Assembly: GCF_042654585.1 (NCBI RefSeq)
Contig: NZ_JBHSGR010000017.1
Span: forward strand, 56,753-120,752
Direction of reading: 5' to 3'
DNA length: 64,000 bases
Source: Geodermatophilus arenarius
GTDB lineage: Bacteria; Actinomycetota; Actinomycetes; Mycobacteriales; Geodermatophilaceae
This document shows positions 23,762 to 35,552 of the stretch, in pieces. The position numbers and the translations under genes are program-made. Position 1 is the stretch's first letter. Every line of letters starts with the position of its first letter. The notes under the pieces were generated by a model. That model saw nothing but the letters and a program-made list of their open reading frames with translations. It was not told where the DNA came from and did not search any database.

Positions 23762-25205
23762 CCCGGCCCCGCAGCGCGTACCCGGTGGAGAAGACGTCGT
23801 CGGGGTCGACCGCCCGCTTGACGGCCAGCAGCCGCTCGGCCGAGGCCGGGTCCCAGGCGGCGAGGACCTCCTCGGGACCGCTGACGTCGCCGAGGAAGTT
23901 GACCATCCCGCCGGGCGCGGCCCACGGCGCCAGCGCGGCGAGCACGCCGCGGCCGACCGCGGGCACCACCTCGGCCAGCTCCGGCACCATCGGGCCGATC
24001 ACGAACACCGACCAGGCGGCGCCGCGGCCCGGGACGGCGTCGGGCACCCGCGCCGGGCGGGCGAGCGCACCGCCCATCTGGCGGATCTCGGCCATGACCA
24101 GCGGCACCTGCACGTCGGGGCCGGCGGCGGCGAGGAACGCGTCCACGGTCTCCTCGGTCAGCTCGGCGAGCAGCATCCCCTTCTCCCAGCCGGGCATCGG
24201 GTCGGTCGGGTCCATGTGCACCGCGTCCAGGGCCGTGGTCGGCATCGGCCCGACGCCGCCGAGCAGCACCTCCCCCGCGGCCTGCATCGGCGCCACCAGC
24301 GCGGTCCCGAGCTCGGGGTCCTCGCCGGCGTAGACGTAGCGCAGGTGGACGACGGTCTGCCCGCGCAGCGGCGGCGGCAGCTCCTCCACCGGAGGCAGCC
24401 GCAGCACGGCGACCGAGGTGCCGACCTCCTCGGGCAGCGTCGGCGCCCAGGCGCGGTAGGCGTGCAGCACCGCGGCCGCGTCCCTGCCGGCGAAGAACAG
24501 CCCGCCGGCGACCAGCGCCGGCACGCGGAACAGCTCGAACTCCAGCGCGGTGACGACACCGAAGTTGCCCTTGCCGCCGCGCACCGCCCAGAACAGCTCG
24601 GGCTCGGTCTCGGCGCAGACGGTGCGCAGCACGCCGTCGGCGGTGACGATCTCCACGCTCACGACGGCGTCGGCGGCGAACCCGTGCCGGCGGCCCAGCG
24701 GCCCGAGCCCGCCGCCGAGGGTGTAGCCGACCACCCCGACGTCGGACGACGAGCCGCACAGCCCGGCCAGCCCGTGCTCGGCGGCGGCCGCGACGACCTT
24801 CTGCCACTTGACGCCCGCCTCGACCCGCGCGGTGCGGCGGGCCGGGTCGACGGCGACGCCCTGCATGCGGCGGGTGGTGATCATCAGCGCGCCGTCGGCG
24901 TTGCGGACCGGGCCGTGGCCGGTGGCCTGGACGGCGACCGGCAGGCCGTGCGCGGCGGCGAAGGAGACGGCGGCCGCGACGTCGGCGGCGCAGGTGGCAC
25001 CCACCGCGACGGCGGGCGTGTGGGTGACGGCGAGGTTCCAGGCCGCGACCTCGGCCGCCATGCCGTCGTCGCCCGCGACGTAGACCGGCCCGTGCACCCG
25101 GCCGCGCAGCTCCGCGACGGCGGCGGGGTCGAGGGCGGCGGGCACGGCGTCGTCGAGCGGTGTGCGCGGGAGCGGGGCGGCGGCGGGGGTCTCGGTCAGG
25201 CTCAT
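23754..25205 (-). CDS. FAD-binding oxidoreductase (BBE/GOOX-like, covalent FAD)
   Basis: VAO/PCMH-fold oxidase of 483 residues. LPVAVQATGHGPV (about residue 88) holds the His expected to bind FAD covalently. GLAGLCGSSSDVGVVGYTLG (about 138-157) is the second FAD-contact loop; a Cys is present there but is displaced relative to the bicovalent Cys of berberine-bridge enzymes, so single His linkage is more likely. A BBE-type C-terminus reads AVDPDDVFSTGYALRGRG. No signal peptide, so probably cytosolic. ATG start. Divergent from the large SARP regulator across 130 bp, which may control it. The oxidised substrate (sugar, alcohol or natural product) is unknown. Confidence 0.85.
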   Translation of the reverse strand: MSLTETPAAAPLPRTPLDDAVPAALDPAAVAELRGRVHGPVYVAGDDGMAAEVAAWNLAVTHTPAVAVGATCAADVAAAVSFAAAHGLPVAVQATGHGPVRNADGALMITTRRMQGVAVDPARRTARVEAGVKWQKVVAAAAEHGLAGLCGSSSDVGVVGYTLGGGLGPLGRRHGFAADAVVSVEIVTADGVLRTVCAETEPELFWAVRGGKGNFGVVTALEFELFRVPALVAGGLFFAGRDAAAVLHAYRAWAPTLPEEVGTSVAVLRLPPVEELPPPLRGQTVVHLRYVYAGEDPELGTALVAPMQAAGEVLLGGVGPMPTTALDAVHMDPTDPMPGWEKGMLLAELTEETVDAFLAAAGPDVQVPLVMAEIRQMGGALARPARVPDAVPGRGAAWSVFVIGPMVPELAEVVPAVGRGVLAALAPWAAPGGMVNFLGDVSGPEEVLAAWDPASAERLLAVKRAVDPDDVFSTGYALRGRGA

Positions 25206-25335
25206 GTCGGGTCCTCGGGGCAGGGGGGATGGCCGGGGACCACCGTGGCCGCCCCGCCTTGACCGCCACTTGCGCCCGACTTGAGGCGCACGAACCCCTC
25301 CCCAGGCGGCGCGCGACCTGTCACGATGCCCGATC

Positions 25336-28763
<3,428 letters not shown>

Positions 28764-28767
<4 letters not shown>

Positions 28768-29276
28768 TCCGGCCCGGCGCCCCGCCGTTCCCGTTCCCGG
28801 GGCCAGCGGGCGACGGCGTCGGCCAGGACCTCGCGCAGGAACGCCAGGAAGTCGCGCGTCTCGGCGAGCCGCCGGCCACCGGGCCGGTCGGCGCCGAGCA
28901 GTTCGATGCCGGACGCCGCGACGTCCTCGAACCGCCGGAGCGTCTGCAGCTCCGCGGTGACGGCACGGGTCCAGAGGTTGGCGTCGTCCAGCACGTACAG
29001 GTCGCTGCGCGTACCGGGCTCACGCTCGCGCACCAGGAAGCCGACCTGGACCAGCTGCCGGACGGCCCCGCTGATCGCCGCCGGGCTGACCTGCAGGCCC
29101 TCCGCGAGCTCGGCGGCGGTGTAGCGGTCGGCGTCGTCGGCGAGCGCGTAGGCCATGACCCGCGCCTGCATCGGCTGCATGCCCGACTCGCGCAGCACGA
29201 GCGCGAACCGCTCCACGAACCGCAGGAGGGTCGCCCGCTCGGCGTCCAGGTCGTCCGCAACCGCCACGCCGCCCAT
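28764..29276 (-). CDS. GbsR/MarR-family regulator of the adjacent ABC exporter
   Basis: Protein of 170 residues with a winged helix: RVMAYALADDADRYTAAELA, then LQVSPAAISGAVRQLVQVGF and the wing VREREPGTRSDLYVLDD. The C-terminal helical part resembles GbsR-type MarR proteins of actinobacteria. ATG chosen because AGGAGG lies nine bases upstream; an in-frame TTG eight codons earlier is less likely. Divergent from an ABC transporter operon over a 65-bp A/T-rich gap with an inverted repeat. It therefore most likely represses that operon and itself. Convergent with the SARP gene, sharing a CTAG stop overlap. Confidence 0.85.
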
Positions 29277-29293
29277 CGTACTGGGCCTCCTGG

Positions 29294-29335
29294 CGTTCAA
29301 TAGTGTTCACAAAGTAGTGAAAGTTCTGTAAGTTC
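29294..29335. promoter_or_regulatory. A/T-rich divergent promoter region with TTCAC-N6-GTGAA operator
   Basis: In a genome of very high GC this stretch (GTTCAATAGTGTTCAC and onward) is strikingly A/T-rich. It contains the perfect inverted repeat TTCAC-AAAGTA-GTGAA at 29306-29321 and further GTTCAC-like half-sites on both sides. A TGTAAG at 29327 could be the -10 for the ABC genes. Position between gbsR-like and ABC genes suggests binding by the GbsR protein. Confidence 0.6.
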
Positions 29336-29341
29336 ACGGCC

Positions 29342-30268
29342 ATGACGGCGATCTCCATCGCGGGACTGGTCAAGACCTTCGGCGCCACGCGCGCCCTGGA
29401 CGGGCTCGACCTCGAGGTCGACACCGGTGAGGTGCACGGCTTCCTCGGCCCGAACGGGTCCGGCAAGTCCACGACCCTCCGGGTGCTGCTCGGCCTGCTG
29501 CGTCCCGACGCCGGCCGGGTCCGCCTGCTCGGCGGCGACCCGTGGCGCGACGCCGTGGCCCTGCACCGGCGCCTGGCCTACGTGCCCGGGGACGTGACCC
29601 TGTGGCCGACCATCTCCGGCGGCGAGGCCATCGACCTGATCGGGCGGCTGCGCGGCGGGCTCGACCCACGACGTCGCGCCGAGCTGCTCGACCGGTTCGA
29701 CCTCGACCCGCGCAAGAAGGCCCGCACGTACTCGAAGGGCAACCGGCAGAAGGTCGCCCTGGTGGCCGCGCTGGCATCCGACGCCGACCTGCTGGTGCTC
29801 GACGAGCCTACGTCCGGACTCGACCCGCTCATGGAGGCGGTGTTCCAGGAGTGCATCCGCGAGGTCCGCGCCGAGGGCCGCACGGTGCTCCTCTCCAGCC
29901 ACATCCTGGCCGAGGCCGAGGCCCTGTGCGACCGGGTCAGCATCATCCGGCACGGCCGGACGGTGCAGAGCGGCAGCCTCGGCCAGTTGCGGCACCTGAC
30001 CCGCACGTCCGTCGTCGCCGAGACCGCTCGCCCGGCGAGCGGCCTAGCGGCGCTGCCGGGCGTCCACGACCTGCGGCACGAGGACGGCCGGGTCCGCTTC
30101 GACGTCGACACCGACGCGCTGGACGGCACCCTCAGGTACCTGACCACGCTCGGTGTCGTGGCCCTGACCAGCACGCCGCCCACGCTCGAGGAGCTCTTCC
30201 TGCGGCACTACGGCGACGAGCTGGCGGAGAACGGCGTCCCCTCCGGGTCCGAGGCGGTGCGGTCGTGA
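29342..30268 (+). CDS. ABC transporter ATP-binding protein
   Basis: Cytosolic ATPase subunit of 308 residues. It has Walker A GPNGSGKST (about 37-45), signature YSKGNRQK (the variant of LSGGQ common in drug/polyketide exporters), Walker B LLVLDEPTSGLDP and the H-loop SSHILAEAE. A C-terminal extension (about 215-300) fits the DUF4162-like tail of antibiotic exporters. ATG start. The stop overlaps the GTG of the permease (GTGA), so subunits are co-translated. Probably repressed by the divergent GbsR-type protein. Confidence 0.92.
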   Translation: MTAISIAGLVKTFGATRALDGLDLEVDTGEVHGFLGPNGSGKSTTLRVLLGLLRPDAGRVRLLGGDPWRDAVALHRRLAYVPGDVTLWPTISGGEAIDLIGRLRGGLDPRRRAELLDRFDLDPRKKARTYSKGNRQKVALVAALASDADLLVLDEPTSGLDPLMEAVFQECIREVRAEGRTVLLSSHILAEAEALCDRVSIIRHGRTVQSGSLGQLRHLTRTSVVAETARPASGLAALPGVHDLRHEDGRVRFDVDTDALDGTLRYLTTLGVVALTSTPPTLEELFLRHYGDELAENGVPSGSEAVRS

Positions 30269-31917
30269 CCACCCGGCTGTCGGAGGCCCCCGCCCGGCCG
30301 GTGCCGCCGGTGACCGGGACCCGGCCGTCGACCACCACGGGCACCGGCACGCTCCTCCGGTTCGCGCTGCGCCGTGACCGGGTGCGGCTGCCGGTGTGGA
30401 TCGCCGCCGGCACGTTCCTGGTGGCACTGCAGTCGGTCTCGAGCCAGTCGCTCTACGACACCGCCGAGGCCCTGGCCGCCTACCGCGCATCCGTGGGCAG
30501 CAACGCGGCGACGATCGCCCTGGCCGGCCCGCCCGTGGGGCTCGGCACGGTGGCCGGGGCGGTCGCCTTCGAGATCTCCGCGACCGTGATGCTGGTCGCC
30601 GCGCTGATGGCGACGTCCACCGTCACCCGGCACACCCGGGCGGACGAGGAGGCCGGCCGGACCGAGCTGGTCCGGTCGGCGCGCGTCGGCCGGCACGCGC
30701 CGCTGCTGGCCGCCGTCCTCCTGTCGTCGCTGGCGTGTGCGGTGCTCACCGTCGCCGTCTGGACCGCCGCCACGGCGACCGGACTGCCGGCCGTCGGCTC
30801 CCTGTTCCTCGGCGCCTCGTTCGGGGCGTGCGGGCTGGTGTTCACCGGGATCACCGCCGTGGCCGTGCAGGTGACCGGACACACCCGGGCGGTCCACGGC
30901 CTGGTGGGTGGGCTGTTCGCGGTGTCCTTCGTGCTCCGTGCGCTCGGCGACGTCGAGGGCAGCTGGGTGGTCTGGACCTCGCCGATCGGCTGGGCGCAGG
31001 CCACCCACCCGTTCTCCGACGACGCCGTCGCACCGCTGGTGCTGTGCGCGGTCGTCGCCGTGGCGCTGGTCCTGGCCGGGTTCGCCCTGCTCGACCGCCG
31101 CGACCTGGGCGCCGGCCTCGTCCAGCCGCGGCCGGGCCCGGCGCACGCCCCGTGGTCGCTGCGCTCGCCGCTCGGCCTCGCCGTCCGCCTGCAGCGGGGG
31201 GCGTTCGTCGCGTGGACGCTGGGCCTGGCCCTGCTGGGGGTGGTGCAGGGCGCCCTCGCGGAGTCCGTCGAGACGCTGGTCGCCGGCAACGAGCAGGCGC
31301 TGGCCGTCTTCGGCGACCCGGACGTCGGCGAGCTGGTGGACGCCTACCTCGGCACCACGTTCGGCGTCACGGCACTGCTGGCCGGCGCCTACGCGGTCTC
31401 GTCGGTGCTGCGCGCCCGCGGCGAGGAGTCCGGCCAGCGCGCCGAGCCGGTGCTGGCGACCGCCACCAGCCGGTCCCGGTGGCTGGGCAGCCACGTCGCC
31501 GTCGCCCTGGCGGGCTCGGGGCTGGCCCTGACGGCATCCGGTCTCACCACGGGCGTCGTGCGGGTGGCGCAGACCGGCGAGGCGGCCGCCCTGGGCCGGA
31601 TGGTAGGTGCCGCCGTGGCGTACGTGCCGGCGGTCTGGGTGGTCGCGGGCACCGCGGTGGCACTGTTCGGGCTGCTCCCCCGGGCGGCGACCGCGCTGGC
31701 GTGGACCGCCGTCGGCGTCTCCCTCGTCCTCACCCTGTTCGCCGGGTCGTTCGACTGGCCGGGCTGGGTCGGTGGCCTCTCCCCGTTCGGCTGGGTGCCC
31801 CTGATGCCGCTGGAGCCCTGGAACGCAGCCCCGGTGCTCGTGCTGACCGGGGTCGCCGCCGTCCTGCTCGTCGCCGGCTCCACGGGCTTCGCCCGCCGGG
31901 ACCTGGCGACCGGTTAG
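30265..31917 (+). CDS. ABC transporter permease, large ABC-2-like (polyketide antibiotic exporter type)
   Basis: Membrane protein of 550 residues with about 12 hydrophobic helices in two halves. Each half starts with an amphipathic segment (TLLRFALRRDRVRLPVWIAA and the equivalent RLQRGAFVAWTLGL). The conserved loop TRHTRADEEAGRTELVRS and its second-half echo RARGEESGQRAEPVLATATS mark the actinobacterial 'polyketide antibiotic transporter' family. Together with the upstream ATPase it should form an exporter for a hydrophobic compound, likely giving resistance; the substrate is unknown. GTG start overlaps the ATPase stop. Its TAG stop shares TTAG with the convergent SDR gene. Confidence 0.88.
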   Translation: MTTRLSEAPARPVPPVTGTRPSTTTGTGTLLRFALRRDRVRLPVWIAAGTFLVALQSVSSQSLYDTAEALAAYRASVGSNAATIALAGPPVGLGTVAGAVAFEISATVMLVAALMATSTVTRHTRADEEAGRTELVRSARVGRHAPLLAAVLLSSLACAVLTVAVWTAATATGLPAVGSLFLGASFGACGLVFTGITAVAVQVTGHTRAVHGLVGGLFAVSFVLRALGDVEGSWVVWTSPIGWAQATHPFSDDAVAPLVLCAVVAVALVLAGFALLDRRDLGAGLVQPRPGPAHAPWSLRSPLGLAVRLQRGAFVAWTLGLALLGVVQGALAESVETLVAGNEQALAVFGDPDVGELVDAYLGTTFGVTALLAGAYAVSSVLRARGEESGQRAEPVLATATSRSRWLGSHVAVALAGSGLALTASGLTTGVVRVAQTGEAAALGRMVGAAVAYVPAVWVVAGTAVALFGLLPRAATALAWTAVGVSLVLTLFAGSFDWPGWVGGLSPFGWVPLMPLEPWNAAPVLVLTGVAAVLLVAGSTGFARRDLATG

Positions 31918-32681
31918 AGGGTGGTGGCCCGGCCGCCGTCGACGGGGATGACGGCGCCGGTCACGTACGCCCCGGCCCGGCTGGCCAGGTAGACGACGAC
32001 GCCGGCCATGTCGTCGGGGCGGCCGATGCGGCCCAGCGGCGAGCTGGCGGCGATCTCGTCGCCGCGGGCGGCCAGGGTGGCGGCCATCATCTTCGACTCG
32101 AACGGCCCCGGCGCGACGGCGTTCACGGTGATCCGCCTGGGCCCCAGCTCCTTGGCCAGGTGCCGGGTGAGCTGGTGCACCGCGGCCTTGCTGGAGGAGT
32201 ACGAGTAGGTCGGCAGGACCGGCACGTGCAGCCCGTCGATGCTGCCGACGTTGACCACGCGGGCCGGGTCGTCGTCGGTGGCCGCGGCCTCGAGCAGCGG
32301 CAGCACCGCCCGGGTCAGGAAGAACGGCGCCTTGACGTTGAGGTCGAGGACCTTGTCCCACGCCGAGGCGGGGAAGGTCTCGAGCGGCTCGCCCCAGGTG
32401 GCGCCGGCGTTGTTGACCAGCACGTGCACGCGCTCCTCGCGGCGGCCGACCTCCTCGGCCAGCCGGACGCACTCGGCCTCGGTGCTGATGTCGGCGGGGA
32501 TCGACTCCACCCTCCCGAACGCCGACAGCTCCGCCACCGCCTGCTCACCGGCCTCGGGCTTGCGCGAGCTGACGTAGACCGACGCCCCGGCCTGCAGCAG
32601 GCCGCGCGCCATCATCAGGCCGATGCCGCGGGTGCCGCCGGTGACGACGGCGACCTTCCCGGTGAGGTCGAACAGGTCCAC
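31914..32681 (-). CDS. SDR-family oxidoreductase
   Basis: Classical short-chain dehydrogenase of 255 residues. Cofactor motif GGTRGIG (about residues 15-21), NNAGATWGEPLE, catalytic Ser in VVNVGSIDGL and the YxxxK pair in TYSYSSSKAAVHQL. The C-terminal VYLASRAGAYVTGAVIPVDGG is typical of FabG-like enzymes. Arg in SSRKPEA after beta-2 suggests NADP preference. GTG start. The substrate is unclear; it is not FabG of the fatty-acid cluster since no fab genes are nearby. Convergent with the ABC permease and divergent from arcA. Confidence 0.9.
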   Translation of the reverse strand: MDLFDLTGKVAVVTGGTRGIGLMMARGLLQAGASVYVSSRKPEAGEQAVAELSAFGRVESIPADISTEAECVRLAEEVGRREERVHVLVNNAGATWGEPLETFPASAWDKVLDLNVKAPFFLTRAVLPLLEAAATDDDPARVVNVGSIDGLHVPVLPTYSYSSSKAAVHQLTRHLAKELGPRRITVNAVAPGPFESKMMAATLAARGDEIAASSPLGRIGRPDDMAGVVVYLASRAGAYVTGAVIPVDGGRATTL

Positions 32682-32744
32682 GCGGTGCCTCCTCCTGTGG
32701 CGGTGCCGTGCGCCGGCCGGGCCACTGTGCCAGCCTCTCCCCCC

Positions 32745-33971
32745 GTGACCACCGCGGCCCCCAGTCCCCTCGGCGTGACCAGCGAGGTCGGCCCCCTGCG
32801 GACGGTGGTCCTGCACCGGCCGGGCGCCGAGCTGCGCCGGCTCACGCCGCGCAACAACGACCAGTTGCTCTTCGACGGCGTCCCGTGGGTGGCCCGCGCG
32901 CAGGAGGAGCACGACGCGTTCGCCGCCGCCCTCACCGACCGTGGCGTCGAGGTGCTCCACCTCGACCGGCTGCTGACCGACGTCCTGGACCACCCGACGG
33001 CCCGCGAGGAGCTCGTGGCCGCCGCCGTCGACGACCCGCGCCTGGGCGCCACCCTCCAGCGCACGGCCGCCGGCCACCTGTCCGGCCTCGCGGCGGACGA
33101 CCTCGCCGGCGCACTCATGGCCGGCGTGGCGCACCACGAGCTGCGCGGCGGGCGGGGCCTGGCCTACGAGCTGATGGACCGGCACGACTTCGTCGTCCCG
33201 CCGCTGCCCAACCTGCTGTTCACCCGGGACTCGTCGGTGTGGGTCGGCGACCAGGTCGCCGTCACGTCGCTGGCGATGCCGGCCCGGCACCGGGAGAGCA
33301 CGATCCTCCGCGCCATCGCCACGTACCACCCGCGCTTCGCCGGCGCCGAGCAGCTCTACGACTCCTCGCTCGAGCACCTCGAGGGCGGCGACGTCCTGCT
33401 GCTGGCCCCCGGCGTGGTGGCCGTGGGCGTGGGCGAGCGGACGACGCCGGGCGGCGCCGAGCGGCTCGCGCGCCGGGTGTTCGCGCGGGGGCTGGCGCAC
33501 ACGGTGCTCGTCGTCCCGATAGCCCAGGAGCGGGCGACCATGCACCTGGACACCATCGCCACGATGGTCGACGTCGACGCGATGGTCATGTACCCCGCGG
33601 TGGCGGACACCCTCGTCGCCTGGACGGTCACCGCCGACACCCCGCCCGACGACGCCGACACCACCGACCTCGTCGTCCGCGGCCCGGCGCCGTTCGTGGT
33701 CGCCGCGGCCGAGGCGATGGGCATCGACCGGCTGCGGGTGATCGACACCGGCCTGGACCCGGTCACCGCCGAGCGCGAGCAGTGGGACGACGGCAACAAC
33801 ACCCTCGCGCTGGCCCCGCGGCTGGCGGTGGCCTACGAGCGCAACACCGTCACCAACGCCGCACTCGAGGCCGCCGGCATCGAGGTGGTGCGGATCGCGG
33901 GCTCGGAGCTCGGCAGCGGACGCGGGGGGCCGCGGTGCATGTCGTGTCCCGTGTGGCGCGATCCGCTGTGA
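32745..33971 (+). CDS. arcA: Arginine deiminase
   Basis: Cytosolic guanidino-group hydrolase of 408 residues that converts arginine to citrulline and ammonia. It has the family N-terminus VTSEVGPLRTVVLHRPGAEL, the substrate loop FTRDSSVWVGDQ, the Glu of LEGGDVLLL, the His of ERATMHLDTIATMV, and the nucleophilic Cys398 in GPRCMSCPVWRDPL, equivalent to Cys406 of the Pseudomonas enzyme. GTG start. No arcB or arcC follows, so the complete ATP-generating deiminase pathway is not encoded here. It may serve arginine catabolism or acid protection. An MFS gene and a peptidase follow on the same strand. Confidence 0.94.
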   Translation: MTTAAPSPLGVTSEVGPLRTVVLHRPGAELRRLTPRNNDQLLFDGVPWVARAQEEHDAFAAALTDRGVEVLHLDRLLTDVLDHPTAREELVAAAVDDPRLGATLQRTAAGHLSGLAADDLAGALMAGVAHHELRGGRGLAYELMDRHDFVVPPLPNLLFTRDSSVWVGDQVAVTSLAMPARHRESTILRAIATYHPRFAGAEQLYDSSLEHLEGGDVLLLAPGVVAVGVGERTTPGGAERLARRVFARGLAHTVLVVPIAQERATMHLDTIATMVDVDAMVMYPAVADTLVAWTVTADTPPDDADTTDLVVRGPAPFVVAAAEAMGIDRLRVIDTGLDPVTAEREQWDDGNNTLALAPRLAVAYERNTVTNAALEAAGIEVVRIAGSELGSGRGGPRCMSCPVWRDPL

Positions 33972-33997
33972 CCCCTCCCGGACCGGCCGCGAGGTCC

Positions 33998-34011
33998 GTA
34001 CGGTGCCGTAC
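33998..34011. promoter_or_regulatory. Palindrome GTACGG-TG-CCGTAC between arcA and MFS gene
   Basis: Perfect 6-bp arms with a two-base centre in the 96-bp gap after arcA. It is flanked by further partial symmetry (GGTCCGTAC and GTACCGGGTC). It could be an operator for the MFS-peptidase pair or part of a terminator for arcA; nothing decides between them. Confidence 0.35.
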
Positions 34012-34067
34012 CGGGTCTCCTCCCCGGAGGTCCGGACGGGAGGACCCGCCGTGAGGGGCAGCAGGGC

Positions 34068-35552
34068 GTGACCGGCACGCAGACGCGGCGGCGCGGCGGC
34101 CGCATCGCGGGGCTCGGCGGGGGGCTGGTCGGCTGGCTCGTCTTCGTCGAGTTCACCAGCGGGGTGCTGCAGGGCTACTACGTCCCGCTGCTCACCGACG
34201 TCGCCCGCCACCTGGGCATCCACGACGCCGACGTGAACTGGCTCGAGGCCGCCCAGCTGATGACGTCCGCGATCGCGGTCCCGGTGCTGGCCAAGCTGGG
34301 CGACCTCCACGGCCACCGCCGGATGCTGTGGACCTCGGCGGCGGTGGTCGCGGCGGCCACCGTCGTGCTGGCGTTCGCGCAGGACTTCGGCGTCTTCCTG
34401 GTGGCCTGGGCGGTGCAGGGCGTCTACGCCGCCTGGCTGCCGCTGCAGGTGGCGCTCATCCACTCGCGGTCGCGCGGGCAGGCCGACGCGGCCGCCCGCA
34501 CCCGCCGGGCGACGGGGCTGGTCGTCGCCGCGCTCCAGGCCGGCGCGATCGTGGGCGCGCTCGGCGGCGGGCAGGTCGGCGACGCGCTCGCCGGGCGGTT
34601 CTGGCTGGTGCTGCTGCTGCCGGGCCTGCTGGTGGCCGGCGTCTGCGTCGTCGTGCTCACCCGCGTACCCGAGAGCACCGACCGGCGGGCCGGCGACGTC
34701 GACGTCCCCGGGGTCGCCCTGCTCAGCGTGGTGCTGCTGGTGATCACGGGCGGGCTGAGCTTCGTCCGGGTCAACGGCGCCGGCGAGGTGTGGCCGTGGC
34801 TGGTGACCGCGGCCGGCGTGCTGCTGGTCGTGCCGTTCGTCCGGTACGAGCTGCGCCGCGCGGACCCGCTGGTCGACTTCCGCGTGCTGCGCTCCCCCAG
34901 CACGTGGCCGGTGCAGCTCACCGCCGGGCTGTTCGGGGTGAGCGTGCTCGGCGCGCAGGGGCCGCTGTCGACGTTCGCCCGCACCGACCCCGACACCTAC
35001 GGCTACGGCCTGGGCCTGTCGACCAGCCAGGTGTCGATCGTCATCGGCGGCTACGTCGTCTCGATGCTGGTCGGCGCGAGCTCGTTCTCCCGGGTCTCCG
35101 CGGCCACCACGCCCAGGGTCACGCTGATCGGCGCCGCCACGCTCACCGGCCTGGGCTACCTGCTGCTGGTCCCGCTGCACGCCACGCTGCCGCAGGTCCT
35201 CGGGGCGATGGTGGTCGCCGGCCTCGGCTCGGGGGCGCTGGTGGCGGCGCTGCCCGCGGCCGCGGCGGCAGCGGCGCCCGCCGGTCGCACCGGCGTCGCG
35301 ACCGGGTTGACCAACACGACCAAGGTGCTCGGCGGCAGCTTCGCCTCCGCCGTCTTCGCCGTCGCCCTGGCCGCCGGCGCGCCGGCCGCCGCCGACGGGT
35401 CCGAGGGCACCGCCGGGTCGCTGTCGGGCTACGTCACGGTCTGGGTGGTCTGCGGGGTGACGGCGTGGCTGGCCGCGCTGTCGCTGGTCTTCGTGCCGCG
35501 CCTGGCCTTCTCCGACCGGCCCGAGGCCGTGGGCGTGCGGGAGGTCGCGTGA
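34068..35552 (+). CDS. MFS transporter, DHA2-like (about 14 helices)
   Basis: Membrane protein of 494 residues with about 14 predicted helices, the length of the DHA2 drug/proton antiporter group. The first motif AKLGDLHGHRRMLWTSA is the loop 2-3 signature. VALIHSRSRGQADAAARTRR is a cytosolic loop, and VATGLTNTTKVLGGSFASAV is the conserved late segment of this group. GTG start. The stop overlaps the GTG of the M20 peptidase (GTGA), suggesting a functional link such as export of a product released by the peptidase, though this is only contextual. Confidence 0.87.
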   Translation: MTGTQTRRRGGRIAGLGGGLVGWLVFVEFTSGVLQGYYVPLLTDVARHLGIHDADVNWLEAAQLMTSAIAVPVLAKLGDLHGHRRMLWTSAAVVAAATVVLAFAQDFGVFLVAWAVQGVYAAWLPLQVALIHSRSRGQADAAARTRRATGLVVAALQAGAIVGALGGGQVGDALAGRFWLVLLLPGLLVAGVCVVVLTRVPESTDRRAGDVDVPGVALLSVVLLVITGGLSFVRVNGAGEVWPWLVTAAGVLLVVPFVRYELRRADPLVDFRVLRSPSTWPVQLTAGLFGVSVLGAQGPLSTFARTDPDTYGYGLGLSTSQVSIVIGGYVVSMLVGASSFSRVSAATTPRVTLIGAATLTGLGYLLLVPLHATLPQVLGAMVVAGLGSGALVAALPAAAAAAAPAGRTGVATGLTNTTKVLGGSFASAVFAVALAAGAPAAADGSEGTAGSLSGYVTVWVVCGVTAWLAALSLVFVPRLAFSDRPEAVGVREVA

